Below, piece after piece: positions 15,204-23,181 of a DNA stretch of 64,000 bases; positions within the stretch are counted from its first letter, which is position 1; each line of letters begins with the position of its first letter. This stretch comes from Gloeotrichia echinulata CP02. GTDB lineage: Bacteria > Cyanobacteriota > Cyanobacteriia > Cyanobacteriales > Nostocaceae. Location: positions 5,896,001-5,960,000 of the forward strand of contig CP051187.1 in NCBI GenBank assembly GCA_038087035.1, written 5' to 3'. The notes under the pieces were generated by a model that did not search any database, was not told the origin of the DNA, and saw only the letters and a program-made list of their open reading frames with translations. The position numbers were made by a program, and so were the translations under genes.

Positions 15204-15617
15204 TCATCCAGAAATGTGGACAACCAACTCTCTGGTATGATTAAGCTGACGGTGTTCCCATATATAGATACCTTGCCAAGTTCCCAGCACCAAGTGACCG
15301 CCATTAATGGGGATGTGTTCCGAAGTGTGGGTGAGGGCTGTACGGATATGTGCCGGCATATCATCCGCTCCTTCCGCATCATGGATATATTTACCTGATT
15401 CTGGCACAAGTTTCGCCATAAAATCAGCTAAATCCACAAGCACATCAGGATCGGCGTTTTCTTGAATGACCAAACTGGCTGAAGTGTGGCGTAAAAATAA
15501 AGTACACAGTCCAGTTTCCACCCCCGACTCAGCAACAATCGCGGCAATTTTTGAGGTGATATTATAAAACGATTTACCAGTCGTGGAAACTCTCAGTAGC
15601 TTTTGGTAATGAGTCAT
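15204..15617 (-). CDS. yjbQ: YjbQ/UPF0047 family protein (secondary thiamine-phosphate synthase-type)
   Basis: A 137-aa protein that fits the family's usual length. It has the signature region LCTLFLRHTSASLVIQENAD with the conserved His (about residue 44) and Ser, HDAEGADDMPAHIRTALTHT, and the closing LVLGTWQGIYIWEHR with a second conserved His. Members can provide weak thiamine-phosphate synthase activity; their main physiological role is unresolved. The IsrB element is inserted just upstream of its start (15617), so its native promoter has probably been displaced. Confidence 0.92.
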   Translation of the reverse strand: MTHYQKLLRVSTTGKSFYNITSKIAAIVAESGVETGLCTLFLRHTSASLVIQENADPDVLVDLADFMAKLVPESGKYIHDAEGADDMPAHIRTALTHTSEHIPINGGHLVLGTWQGIYIWEHRQLNHTRELVVHISG

Positions 15618-15644
15618 CAGAATTCTTGGGTAGAAACCCCGTCC

Positions 15645-16742
15645 TTATAGGACGGCTTTGCTTTGATTAGTGACAATTAGTCCAGTTGAACGCTGAATCA
15701 ATCGCACTTTGTTTTTGCTGAATTGACCTAACCGCTTCCAGTCAGCATCAGAGACAGAAACTTGTTTTTCAGTATCGCCACTTACCCAGCCGCGATAGGT
15801 TTTATTACCTTGGGTAGCCTCAACGTAGTCGCCCTTTCGGAAACCGTGACGGGTAACAGTACCGCCGTATTTCCTTCTAATCCCACCTTTTGAGGGAACC
15901 ATTAGATGAAGTTGGCGGCGCGATATTGGCGGACGACGAATAACTGTAAATGGTGCGGGAGTTACGGTAACATCCCCTTTCCAGCCTCTTGAATGGCGGT
16001 CAATGATGCCGTATTTGATGAATACACTGCAAGCGAGCGCTATACCATCTACTGCGTGAGTTGCTGGAATTGCATCGCCTTTTGAGTGTTTCTGTTTTTC
16101 TAGTCCCAGTTCCCGCCTAATGTTTGAGGTTTCCCACCCGTTAAGTTCAAAGCAGAAGTCCCAATCGCTGCGGAGATTTTCTAACTGCCATTTTTGACCC
16201 ACCATTACAGGACTAAATTCCTTATCTCCACGCGCTTTTATTACTTCGTAGACGATGGTAGTGATGGGGTAAATCAGCGATAACTCGTCCAGCACTCTTA
16301 GTTCTAATTCTCGATTAGCCAGAATGCTAGGAGGAATACCACGTTGGCGACGATTATCAAATCTTGCTTGACGATGAGCGCGAAGTTTAAACGCTATTTT
16401 GCGGTTAATTCTGCGACCCCGGCGACCCCTTCGCATCATGGCGCGTTGCTCCATACGGTCTCGCACGGTTTTAAATGGTAATTGGAGATGCGCTAGCCAG
16501 AGGGTAAACTTCGCAGATTGTACCGCCATACCCGTGTATAGCTTTCCTGGGTCAATTCCTACGGCGATAGGCTGGGTATTCTTAGTTTTTAGATAGTGGC
16601 GGTTGGTTAGTTGGATTTGGAAAATACCCAGGTCGTTGTGAATGACCTTTGCTTTCCCCTCTTTCAACCAACGTCTTGCTCTGCTAGCCTTTGTAGGCAT
16701 TAATGGTTTCCCGCTATACGCTAATACTGGTACTCGCAACAT
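15645..16742 (-). CDS. isrB: IsrB, HNH-less IscB relative (RNA-guided nickase)
   Basis: A 365-aa protein starting at the ATG at 16742 (MLRVPVLAYSGKPLMPTKAS); an upstream in-frame start is possible but lies in the RNA region. The N-terminal PLMP motif (residues 13-16) identifies the IscB/IsrB family. RuvC-I is VGIDPGKLYTG (Asp64), followed by the arginine-rich bridge helix RRGRRGRRINR (about 104-114). RuvC-II is TTIVYEVIKARGD (Glu166), and RuvC-III is THAVDGIALA (His229, Asp232). Only about 60 residues separate RuvC-II and III, with no HNH domain or zinc cysteines there. That absence is the diagnostic feature of IsrB, which nicks DNA under guidance of an omega RNA. All catalytic residues appear intact. 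Confidence 0.88.
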   Translation of the reverse strand: MLRVPVLAYSGKPLMPTKASRARRWLKEGKAKVIHNDLGIFQIQLTNRHYLKTKNTQPIAVGIDPGKLYTGMAVQSAKFTLWLAHLQLPFKTVRDRMEQRAMMRRGRRGRRINRKIAFKLRAHRQARFDNRRQRGIPPSILANRELELRVLDELSLIYPITTIVYEVIKARGDKEFSPVMVGQKWQLENLRSDWDFCFELNGWETSNIRRELGLEKQKHSKGDAIPATHAVDGIALACSVFIKYGIIDRHSRGWKGDVTVTPAPFTVIRRPPISRRQLHLMVPSKGGIRRKYGGTVTRHGFRKGDYVEATQGNKTYRGWVSGDTEKQVSVSDADWKRLGQFSKNKVRLIQRSTGLIVTNQSKAVL

Positions 16743-16950
16743 GGAGATAATCCTCGGAGTAAAGTAGTAAGTCCCCTCGCCCAACTAATCCAGAATGTCT
16801 TGGCATTACCCAACGACTTAACAAAAAGTCTTGCAACTTGTCCGAACTGGGGAAGTATTCGGAGGTGCGTATCAGGATTAGTCTCAATGGGCTAGTCAAA
16901 CACGTAAGATTTGTTTCTTACAAGCTCCGTACCTTCAGGTCGGAGTTATT
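16743..16950 (-). ncRNA. Candidate omega RNA (HEARO-type) upstream of isrB
   Basis: In this family the guide RNA is encoded immediately 5' of the ORF and starts near the element's left end. The sequence between the isrB start (16742) and the element end contains a strong stem-loop (16925-16945, CTCCG/CGGAG with ACC/GGT) and further GC-rich stem segments, and no ORF. The guide portion would be read from outside the left end, i.e. the DNA just beyond about 16970. Placement follows from family knowledge; I did not fold it. Confidence 0.5.
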
Positions 16951-16985
16951 GACCTTTATCCTTTAGACATTTAACTGGAAGTCTC

Positions 16986-18083
16986 TTAGCAAAGATAATT
17001 AATCACAGCCTGGGCGATAACTTCATTACCATCCTTAGCAATGGGTTGGGGTTGCTTTCGTGGTTGGAGAGGTTGAGAGAGAAAATCCCAGGAACCTTGA
17101 AAAAATTCATCTGGCGTGAGAATTTGATGTTGGTTATAATTCTGCACACCTTCTAACATAAAAGCCGCTTCCGCAAAATCTTCGCGAGTAATTGTCACGA
17201 TAGGTACATCAAGTTTTGTCGCTTCCGCGAAAGTACCGTAACCCGGTTTAGAAACTACTCGCGCACAAAGAGGCATAAAATCGACAGGGCGATATTTTTT
17301 GTCACTAATCTTCACCAAATTGGGTAAATCAGGAGCAGATTGATCAAAGACAATAAATTGATAATCGGCAAATTTTTGCAGGTTGTCATAGGGAATCTGC
17401 TGCAAACCCAAACCACCAAAGGTAAGCAAAATAGTCTTTTCTTTGGGTGCAGTTATACCCCAACTAGCGCGTAAATCATCAACAGCAACACGGGGAGTAC
17501 CACCAGTTAATCCCACATCTATAATATTCTTGAAAGCCGGCATCGGTTCATGGAAAGGCAGACGGAATAGGCGATCGCTTTTGGAATAACAATTACTAAT
17601 CCAATCAGCAATTTCCCGAAATTCCTCACCCCAATCACGGTAGATTAAATCCCAACCAAAATTACTTACCATCCAACAGGGGATATTCGCCGCCTTAGCC
17701 ATGAGAGGGGCGAGGAAGGGAATATCTGCCAAAATCAGATTAACCCGATTTTGCCGAATAAAATTGACTTCCGAAGCAATCAACGAATTTTGATTTTTCT
17801 TAATATCTCTTAACTTTTCTAAGGTCGCCTCTTTATCCATAGTCAAGCTATCTGCTTGCACCACACCCAAATCAAAAGCACGGGGACGATGGATAAAATC
17901 CCCTTCTATATAACACTCTAGCAACCACCGTGGGGCAGTAGTCACCATAATTAGTAGGGGATCTAGGCCTAGATCCCCTACATCTTTATACAACCTTTGA
18001 ATTGTCGCCACCAACGATGCTGTGCGAGTAGCATGACCAAAACCATGATTAGTGATAGCTATATATATAATTGGGCGTTCCAT
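16986..18083 (-). CDS. GT-B-type glycosyltransferase (MurG-like fold)
   Basis: A 365-aa protein. The N-terminus IIYIAITNHGFGHATRTASL is the glycine/histidine-rich loop typical of MurG-like GT-B glycosyltransferases. The donor-binding half has ILLTFGGLGL, FIVFDQS, and the late VVSKPGYGTFAEATKLDVPI loop, a signature for the nucleotide-sugar site. The middle NLILADIPFLAPLMAKAANI links the domains. No signal peptide is present, so it acts in the cytoplasm or at the inner face of the membrane. Donor and acceptor cannot be inferred. The IsrB element is inserted right at its 3' end (stop at 16986). Confidence 0.8.
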   Translation of the reverse strand: MERPIIYIAITNHGFGHATRTASLVATIQRLYKDVGDLGLDPLLIMVTTAPRWLLECYIEGDFIHRPRAFDLGVVQADSLTMDKEATLEKLRDIKKNQNSLIASEVNFIRQNRVNLILADIPFLAPLMAKAANIPCWMVSNFGWDLIYRDWGEEFREIADWISNCYSKSDRLFRLPFHEPMPAFKNIIDVGLTGGTPRVAVDDLRASWGITAPKEKTILLTFGGLGLQQIPYDNLQKFADYQFIVFDQSAPDLPNLVKISDKKYRPVDFMPLCARVVSKPGYGTFAEATKLDVPIVTITREDFAEAAFMLEGVQNYNQHQILTPDEFFQGSWDFLSQPLQPRKQPQPIAKDGNEVIAQAVINYLC

Positions 18084-18088
18084 TTAGA

Positions 18089-18220
18089 AGTTGGGAGTAA
18101 TGAGTAATGAGTAATGAGTAATGAGTAATGAGTAATGAGTAAGGAGTAATGAGTAATGAGTAAGGAGTAATGAGTAATGAGTAATGAGTAAGGAGTTGGG
18201 AGTTGGGAGTTAGGAGTTAC
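18089..18220. repeat. GTAATGA heptamer tandem array
   Basis: About 17 copies of the heptamer GAGTAAT or variants (GAGTAAG, GAGTTGG) in a row. It is a cyanobacterial short tandem repeat in the 5' region of the glycosyltransferase gene (start at 18083); the array directly abuts the start. Confidence 0.9.
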
Positions 18221-18267
18221 ATGTGTGTGTCTTAGGGACGCAAGGGCTTGCGCCCCAAAAGCGTGGT

Positions 18268-19458
18268 CTATTCAGAGGAAGATGCTGTAATAAATCTTTG
18301 CACGCCGTCAACCAATTGGTCAATCTCCGACTCTAAAGTCAAATAATGAACCGTGGCGCGGATACAGTTAGGATGGGCGATTGTGCGGGTTAATATCCGT
18401 TGTGACTCCAAAAATTGCACCAACTTGAGACTTTGTAGCTGGTTGGTGAATTGGAAAGAGATTAAACCGCTTTCGGGTGGGGAAGTTCGTAAACATTGGA
18501 CTTGGGGTAACGCCGTCAACCCTCGCCAAAGGTACTCACTGTTATGGAGAATTTGCTCATAACGCTCCTGTGGCGTTCCCCATTGCTGATGAACGGCGAT
18601 CGCCTGCCTTAAACCCACGTACAATTCATAAGCTGAGGTGGCTACTTCATATCTTCGCCCATCAGGATGCCAATTCACAGGGTTCGCAGCCACAACGCCA
18701 CGAAAACCGATAAATGTAGGCTGCAAAATTTCTCTGACTTCTGGGCGCACATACAAACCACCCACACCCGCAGGTCCACATAACCACTTGTGACCCGTAA
18801 AAGCGTAGAAATCTACACCTAATTCAGTTAAATTTAAAGGTAATAAACCAACAGACTGGGCAGCGTCTATCAGCAGTAGGGAATGATTATTTCTGCATAA
18901 TTTAACAATTTTGTCAAGAGGTAAAACTTGACCCGTATTCCACAGCACATGACTTAAAACCACAAGGCGAGTATTGGGGCGCAGGTGTTGAGCAATAACT
19001 GTTACAGGGTCCCCCTCATTTAAAGTCGCCATCAGGGGACAGGTAGTAACTTCCACCCCGAATCTCCGGGCGATTTCTTGTGTAGTAGCAATCACACTTG
19101 GGTGTTCGCAATCAGAAAGTAGCAGATGGTCGCGTTGGCGCCAATCTATACCCCAAATCCCGATATTGCAACCAACAGAGACATTTTCCGTCAGAGTAAT
19201 TGTATCCGATGGTGCATGTAACTCAGAGGCGATCGCATCTTTGACAGCTTTCTTCTCTTGATTAATCCAGTTAGCCACCTCAGCACTAAACGGACCAATC
19301 TCCTGGATATGAATTTGAGCTTGGTGAATCGCATCCAGCGCCCCTTGCGGTATCGGTCCTTGTCCACCGTAATTAAAATAAATCTTATTCCCTAAAGCTG
19401 GAAATTGCTCTCGATGCTGATGCAAGCGATTTTTGGCAACGGAAATACTCACTCTCAT
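18268..19458 (-). CDS. Class V PLP-dependent lyase/aminotransferase (C-DES / cysteine desulfurase-like)
   Basis: A 396-aa protein starting at the ATG at 19458 (MRVSISVAKNRLHQHREQFP). Upstream in-frame starts to 19566 read through a repeat and are unlikely. Class V fold features: NKIYFNYGGQGPIPQGALDA at the start, TENVSVGCNIGIWGIDW, LLLIDAAQSVG (the PLP-pyridine aspartate), and the Schiff-base lysine in FTGHKWLCGP. The size and N-terminal style match the Synechocystis cystine C-S lyase C-DES (393 aa) rather than SufS. It may release persulfide sulfur for Fe-S assembly or break down cystine. That reaction is inferred from family resemblance. Confidence 0.78.
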   Translation of the reverse strand: MRVSISVAKNRLHQHREQFPALGNKIYFNYGGQGPIPQGALDAIHQAQIHIQEIGPFSAEVANWINQEKKAVKDAIASELHAPSDTITLTENVSVGCNIGIWGIDWRQRDHLLLSDCEHPSVIATTQEIARRFGVEVTTCPLMATLNEGDPVTVIAQHLRPNTRLVVLSHVLWNTGQVLPLDKIVKLCRNNHSLLLIDAAQSVGLLPLNLTELGVDFYAFTGHKWLCGPAGVGGLYVRPEVREILQPTFIGFRGVVAANPVNWHPDGRRYEVATSAYELYVGLRQAIAVHQQWGTPQERYEQILHNSEYLWRGLTALPQVQCLRTSPPESGLISFQFTNQLQSLKLVQFLESQRILTRTIAHPNCIRATVHYLTLESEIDQLVDGVQRFITASSSE

Positions 19459-19489
19459 TCTCCCACTGACAATTAAAAAAAAATATCCC

Positions 19490-19560
19490 ATAAGTAGGGT
19501 GCGTCTGAAAACCAGACAACTCATGAAATTCCAGATTTTCGCACTGACGCACCCCACAAG
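19490..19560. repeat. Dispersed hairpin repeat (AGTAGGGTGCGTC type)
   Basis: AAGTAGGGTGCGTC and the inverted GACGCACCCCAC border about 40 bases, forming a long stem-loop. Related copies lie at 22594-22766 and 41875-41930. It is a dispersed intergenic repeat family. Confidence 0.8.
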
Positions 19561-19659
19561 GCTCAAGTTTTAGGCTCAAAGGCTCAAGTTTTAGCCTTGA
19601 TCCTTGATAAGTGATGTGGTTTACTTCCACAACGCGCCAATTATTGTTAGCCTAAAGGA

Positions 19660-21147
19660 ATGCTAATCAATGCTGAACTCCTACTGCAATATCAACGCTG
19701 CAAACGCCGACCTTATTTAGATACTCACGGTGACAAAAGCCAGCGAGATGAAGCCAATGAATTGCTGCTCAAACTACAGCAAGATAAAATCGCTTATCAG
19801 TTGGGTGTGTTATCCAAACTGACCTATCACCAACCAAACTATCCACGCTTCAACTGGCAAGCAGGGCACGTAGCCACATTAGAATTGATGCAGCAAGGAG
19901 TTGATTACATTCGTCACGGAGTGCTGTTACTAAATTACAACGAGTGGACAGACTTTGCAGGCGAACATCAACAATATACCCTCCTCAGTTGTCCCGATTT
20001 ACTCGCCAAACAGCCAGGAAAATCCCGCTTTGGTGATTGGATATACGTTAGCGCAAGTTTAGAACTAGGTAAACGCCCCAAGCAAGAATATCAAGTAGTA
20101 GCAGCATTTCACACCCAAATATTGGCGACAGTCCAGCAAGTTGCACCCCAGACAGCATGGTTACTATTGCGTACCAAAGATACAGCATATCCAGTGGATC
20201 TATCCAAATGGACGCCACAGATGCAAGAGATTTTGGCAGAATTGATTCAAGCTTTAGAGTTGTTGGAGGCGCCAGAGGTATTTATCGCCCGTCAGAAATG
20301 CCATCTTTGCCATTGGTACAATCAATGTTATGCGATCGCCCAATCTCAGAAACATCTATCATTATTACCAGGCGTCACACCCATTCGCTATAGCCAACTC
20401 CAAGCACTTTCCATCACCACAGTAGAATCCCTCGCCAATACCAGTCCCAGGGTTCTAGAAAGTCTACTTGGTTTCGATGCTCAAGTTGCATCCAAGCTCA
20501 TAGTACAAGCTCAATCTGTCCTGGAAAATCGGCCGTTGATCTTACCCAACCCACCACCAATCGAAGACATCATATTTACAGCCCCCATAGAAATTTACTT
20601 TGATATTGAAGCCCAACCAGACTTAAATTTAAATTATCTTTTAGGCGTTTTAGTCGTTGACAGACAAACCAACACCGAACAGTTTTATTCTTTTTTAGCA
20701 GAAAATCCAGCAGCAGAAAAATTAATTTGGCAGCAATTTCTCAATTTAGTTGAGCAATATCCCCAAGCGCCAATATATCATTTTTGTGTCTACGAATTGG
20801 ATACAGTCAAAAGGCTAGCAAAGCTTTATGACACACCATATTCCTCCGTGCGACCTGTATTAAATCGGTTTGTCGATGTATATGAACAATTAATTCAAAG
20901 CGTCGCCTTACCAGTAGAAAGCTACGCCCTCAAAGCCATTGCTCGTTGGTTAGGATTCGAGTGGCGTAATCCAGAAGCCAGCGGAGCCAAGTGTATATAC
21001 TGGTATGACCAGTGGTTAGAAACAGGCGATCGCACCTTATTAGAAATAATTCAACAATACAACGAAGACGACTGCCGCGCCACCCGCAATGTTAAAGACT
21101 GGTTAGTCAACTTTTTCCAGCCAGAATATTATCGACAACTACCTTGA
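19660..21147 (+). CDS. TM0106-family RecB-like nuclease with RNase H-fold C-terminus
   Basis: A 495-aa protein. The N-terminal LLLQYQRCKRRPYLDTHGD and a cysteine group (CHLCHWYNQCYA, about residues 213-224) are typical of RecB-like PD-(D/E)XK nucleases with a 4Fe-4S cluster. The following region with GVTPIRYSQL and SLANTSP is a helix-hairpin-helix-like linker. The C-terminal half holds the RNase H-like exonuclease motif IEIYFDIEAQPDLN (Asp/Glu pair), then YNEDDCRATR near the end (Asp). TM0106 proteins are thought to be DNA repair or processing nucleases; substrate is unknown. It is followed by a heptad repeat array (21150). Confidence 0.85.
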   Translation: MLINAELLLQYQRCKRRPYLDTHGDKSQRDEANELLLKLQQDKIAYQLGVLSKLTYHQPNYPRFNWQAGHVATLELMQQGVDYIRHGVLLLNYNEWTDFAGEHQQYTLLSCPDLLAKQPGKSRFGDWIYVSASLELGKRPKQEYQVVAAFHTQILATVQQVAPQTAWLLLRTKDTAYPVDLSKWTPQMQEILAELIQALELLEAPEVFIARQKCHLCHWYNQCYAIAQSQKHLSLLPGVTPIRYSQLQALSITTVESLANTSPRVLESLLGFDAQVASKLIVQAQSVLENRPLILPNPPPIEDIIFTAPIEIYFDIEAQPDLNLNYLLGVLVVDRQTNTEQFYSFLAENPAAEKLIWQQFLNLVEQYPQAPIYHFCVYELDTVKRLAKLYDTPYSSVRPVLNRFVDVYEQLIQSVALPVESYALKAIARWLGFEWRNPEASGAKCIYWYDQWLETGDRTLLEIIQQYNEDDCRATRNVKDWLVNFFQPEYYRQLP

Positions 21148-21149
21148 AA

Positions 21150-21222
21150 ATCATTTGTCATTTGTCATTTGTCATTTGTCATTTGTCATTTGTCATTTGT
21201 CATTGGTTATTGGTTATTGGTA
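21150..21222. repeat. CATTTGT heptamer array
   Basis: Around seven copies of CATTTGT, followed by three of TTATTGG, make up short tandem repeats just after the TM0106 gene. They are non-coding. Confidence 0.88.
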
Positions 21223-21407
21223 ACGGTTTCATCTGTAGGGTGTGTTACGGCGCTTATTTGCGCCTGTTTTTCAGGATGAATTACCAGATGCGCTGTAACG
21301 CACCAGCAACAGCAGTGATTGATCAAGTCAATATGAAATCCTGTAGGGCGTTGAGTTAGAAATTGAGCGTGATATCGTGTTTAGTAATTTCACACTCATC
21401 GCTATCT

Positions 21408-22592
21408 ATGCAGCGCCTGAAAAAACTGTTATCCTGGCCAAGAATTATTTACTTTATTCTCCCAATTCTGATTATTAGCCTCTGCTTGGGCAACTTAGCA
21501 TCAGCAGCTGTAACAGTCACTAACATAGAGTTGATCGGACAAGCCATATTACCCACAGGATTAACCTTCCAAAAAACTCAAGTAGGAGGGTTATCTGGAA
21601 TTACCTACGACCAAAAAAAAGACCTTTATTACGCCATCTCCGACGACCGTAGCGAAAAAGCACCCGCCCGTTTTTACACCCTGAAAATTGACCTCAGCAA
21701 AGGTACATTGCAAAAAAACGGCGTTGTTCCCGTTGGTGTCACCACCTTATTAAATGAAAATGGAGAAAAGTTTCCTCCAGGTACCAGTGATACAGAAGGA
21801 ATTGCTTTAACTAGCAAAGAAACAATCTTCATTTCTTCTGAAGGTGATGTCAGCAAACTCATTAATCCATTTATTCAAGAATTCTCACTATCTTCTGGTA
21901 AAGTAATCACAAAATTACCCATACCAGACAAATTTTTACCTGATAAAAATGGTAAACAAGGTATCCGCCAAAACTTAGCATTTGAAAGCCTGACCATCAC
22001 ACCAGACGAAAAGAATCTGTTCACAGCCAGCGAAAATGCGCTAATTCAAGATGGTCCAGCAGCCCAACCCAAAATCAGCAGTCCTTGTCGAATTATACAA
22101 TACAACCTACTCACCAACCAACCAGAAAAGGAATATCTTTACCAGACAGAACCAGTCTCACCTCTATTCAATATTACTGGCAAATTCGCCAGCGGATTAC
22201 CTGATTTAATTGCACTCGATAATCAAGGAAACTTTCTGAGTTTAGAAAGGACTTTTAGTGGCTTAGGATTTGGTATTTCCCTCTTTGAAGTTTCCTTAGA
22301 AAATGCTGATGACATTCATGATATCAACAGCATTTTGAGTGTTGACAGCAAAAAAATCAAACCAGTCCAGAAAAAACTACTGTTAGATTTGAGAAATCTA
22401 GACTTACTGCTAGACAACATCGAAGGCTTAACCCTCGGTCCCCAATTACCAGATGGACAACGCACATTAATTCTCGTCAGCGATAACAATTTCAATAAAT
22501 TGCAACGCACCCAGATACTAGCCTTTAAACTCAAAATCGAAACACCAATCATGAGGTTCTGGCGCAGTATAATCCGCATATTCAACCGCTGA
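21408..22592 (+). CDS. Phytase-like esterase domain protein, exported
   Basis: A 394-aa protein starting at the ATG at 21408 (MQRLKKLLSWPRIIYFILPI). An upstream TTG at 21363 exists in frame but would spoil the signal peptide. The hydrophobic segment (about residues 13-32) with SASAAV at the end is a signal peptide or anchor. The mature part has GGLSGITYDQKKDLYYAISD, TSDTEGIALTSK, and AFESLTITPDEKNLFTASEN. These repeated strand motifs make a beta-propeller, as in the Pfam family named esterase-like activity of phytase. It is expected to be periplasmic. Substrate specificity is unknown. Confidence 0.85.
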   Translation: MQRLKKLLSWPRIIYFILPILIISLCLGNLASAAVTVTNIELIGQAILPTGLTFQKTQVGGLSGITYDQKKDLYYAISDDRSEKAPARFYTLKIDLSKGTLQKNGVVPVGVTTLLNENGEKFPPGTSDTEGIALTSKETIFISSEGDVSKLINPFIQEFSLSSGKVITKLPIPDKFLPDKNGKQGIRQNLAFESLTITPDEKNLFTASENALIQDGPAAQPKISSPCRIIQYNLLTNQPEKEYLYQTEPVSPLFNITGKFASGLPDLIALDNQGNFLSLERTFSGLGFGISLFEVSLENADDIHDINSILSVDSKKIKPVQKKLLLDLRNLDLLLDNIEGLTLGPQLPDGQRTLILVSDNNFNKLQRTQILAFKLKIETPIMRFWRSIIRIFNR

Positions 22593-22593
22593 A

Positions 22594-22766
22594 ATCTCCA
22601 ATAAGTAGGGTGCGTCAGAAAACCAGAAAATTGATATGTTTTCAATATTTTATATCTGACGCACCACACCCCCTGACAATTAAAAAAATCTCCAATAAGT
22701 AGGGTGCGTCAGAAAACCAGAAAACAGATGTGTTTTCAATATTTTATATCTGACGCACCACACCCG
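22594..22766. repeat. Tandem duplicate of a hairpin repeat
   Basis: Two copies, about 22594-22672 and 22687-22766, of the same repeat family as 19490. Both run from AATCTCCAATAAGTAGGGTG to TATATCTGACGCACCACACC, with few differences (AAATTGATATG versus AAACAGATGTG). Each unit can fold as a long stem. Confidence 0.88.
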
Positions 22767-23181
22767 CTTGTGGTCAGGGTCAATCCAAAATCGATTACCG
22801 TTCTCCTCAGCACAAACATCCGTGGTAAGGGCGCAAGGCGTTGCGCCAGGGTCTATCACCAGAAAATCCCTGTGATGGTTGATTTTAGTCCCTTATTCAA
22901 TCGTAACTGGCTAGATTTACTTATGGTGTATTTACTGATTTTATTAGACAAATACATTATGAATATTTGTAGTTTCCGTAAAATTTCTCTTACATACCAA
23001 TTAATAAGTGTGTTACACCATATTTAAGAGTTATTGCAGATAAGTTTTTAATTATTTTATCAATCATTAACTTAATTTTATCACGATTTAAACTTGAGAT
23101 AATCAAATCTCTATTTTCCTGGTAATTGGTTTTAGATAAAATCAAATTCTCTGGATTTATCATTCAACGATAAATAAATCT
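22767..23181. other. Spacer without recognised genes
   Basis: Contains a GGGCGCAAGGCGTTGCGCC hairpin (about 22828) and an AT-rich leader before the kinase at 23182. The open frame through 22704-23027 has no recognisable protein content. Confidence 0.5.

Larger units (their letters stand above)
15620..16980 (-). mobile_element. IsrB-encoding IS200/IS605-type element
   Basis: About 1.36 kb between yjbQ and the glycosyltransferase gene. The 3' end (plus 15639-15655) is the hairpin CCGTCCT-TAT-AGGACGG, overlapping the isrB stop. The 5' end shows a stem CTCCG (16925-16929) / CGGAG (16941-16945). It carries isrB but no tnpA, so it would need TnpA in trans. A copy of the same 3' end is found in the insertion at 29449-29581. 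The ends are approximate. Confidence 0.72.

Noticed and set aside
15038..15409. Long N-terminal extension of the Nif3-like protein
   Set aside because: The added residues translate heptad repeats and overlap the yjbQ gene; the family start is at 15037.
18089..18220. Heptamer array as a protein-binding iteron set
   Set aside because: Such GTAATGA arrays are common short tandem repeats in these genomes and abut unrelated genes, so a specific operator is not supported.
22704..23027. Rightward 107-codon ORF
   Set aside because: It starts within a hairpin repeat and shows no protein-like composition or conserved motif.
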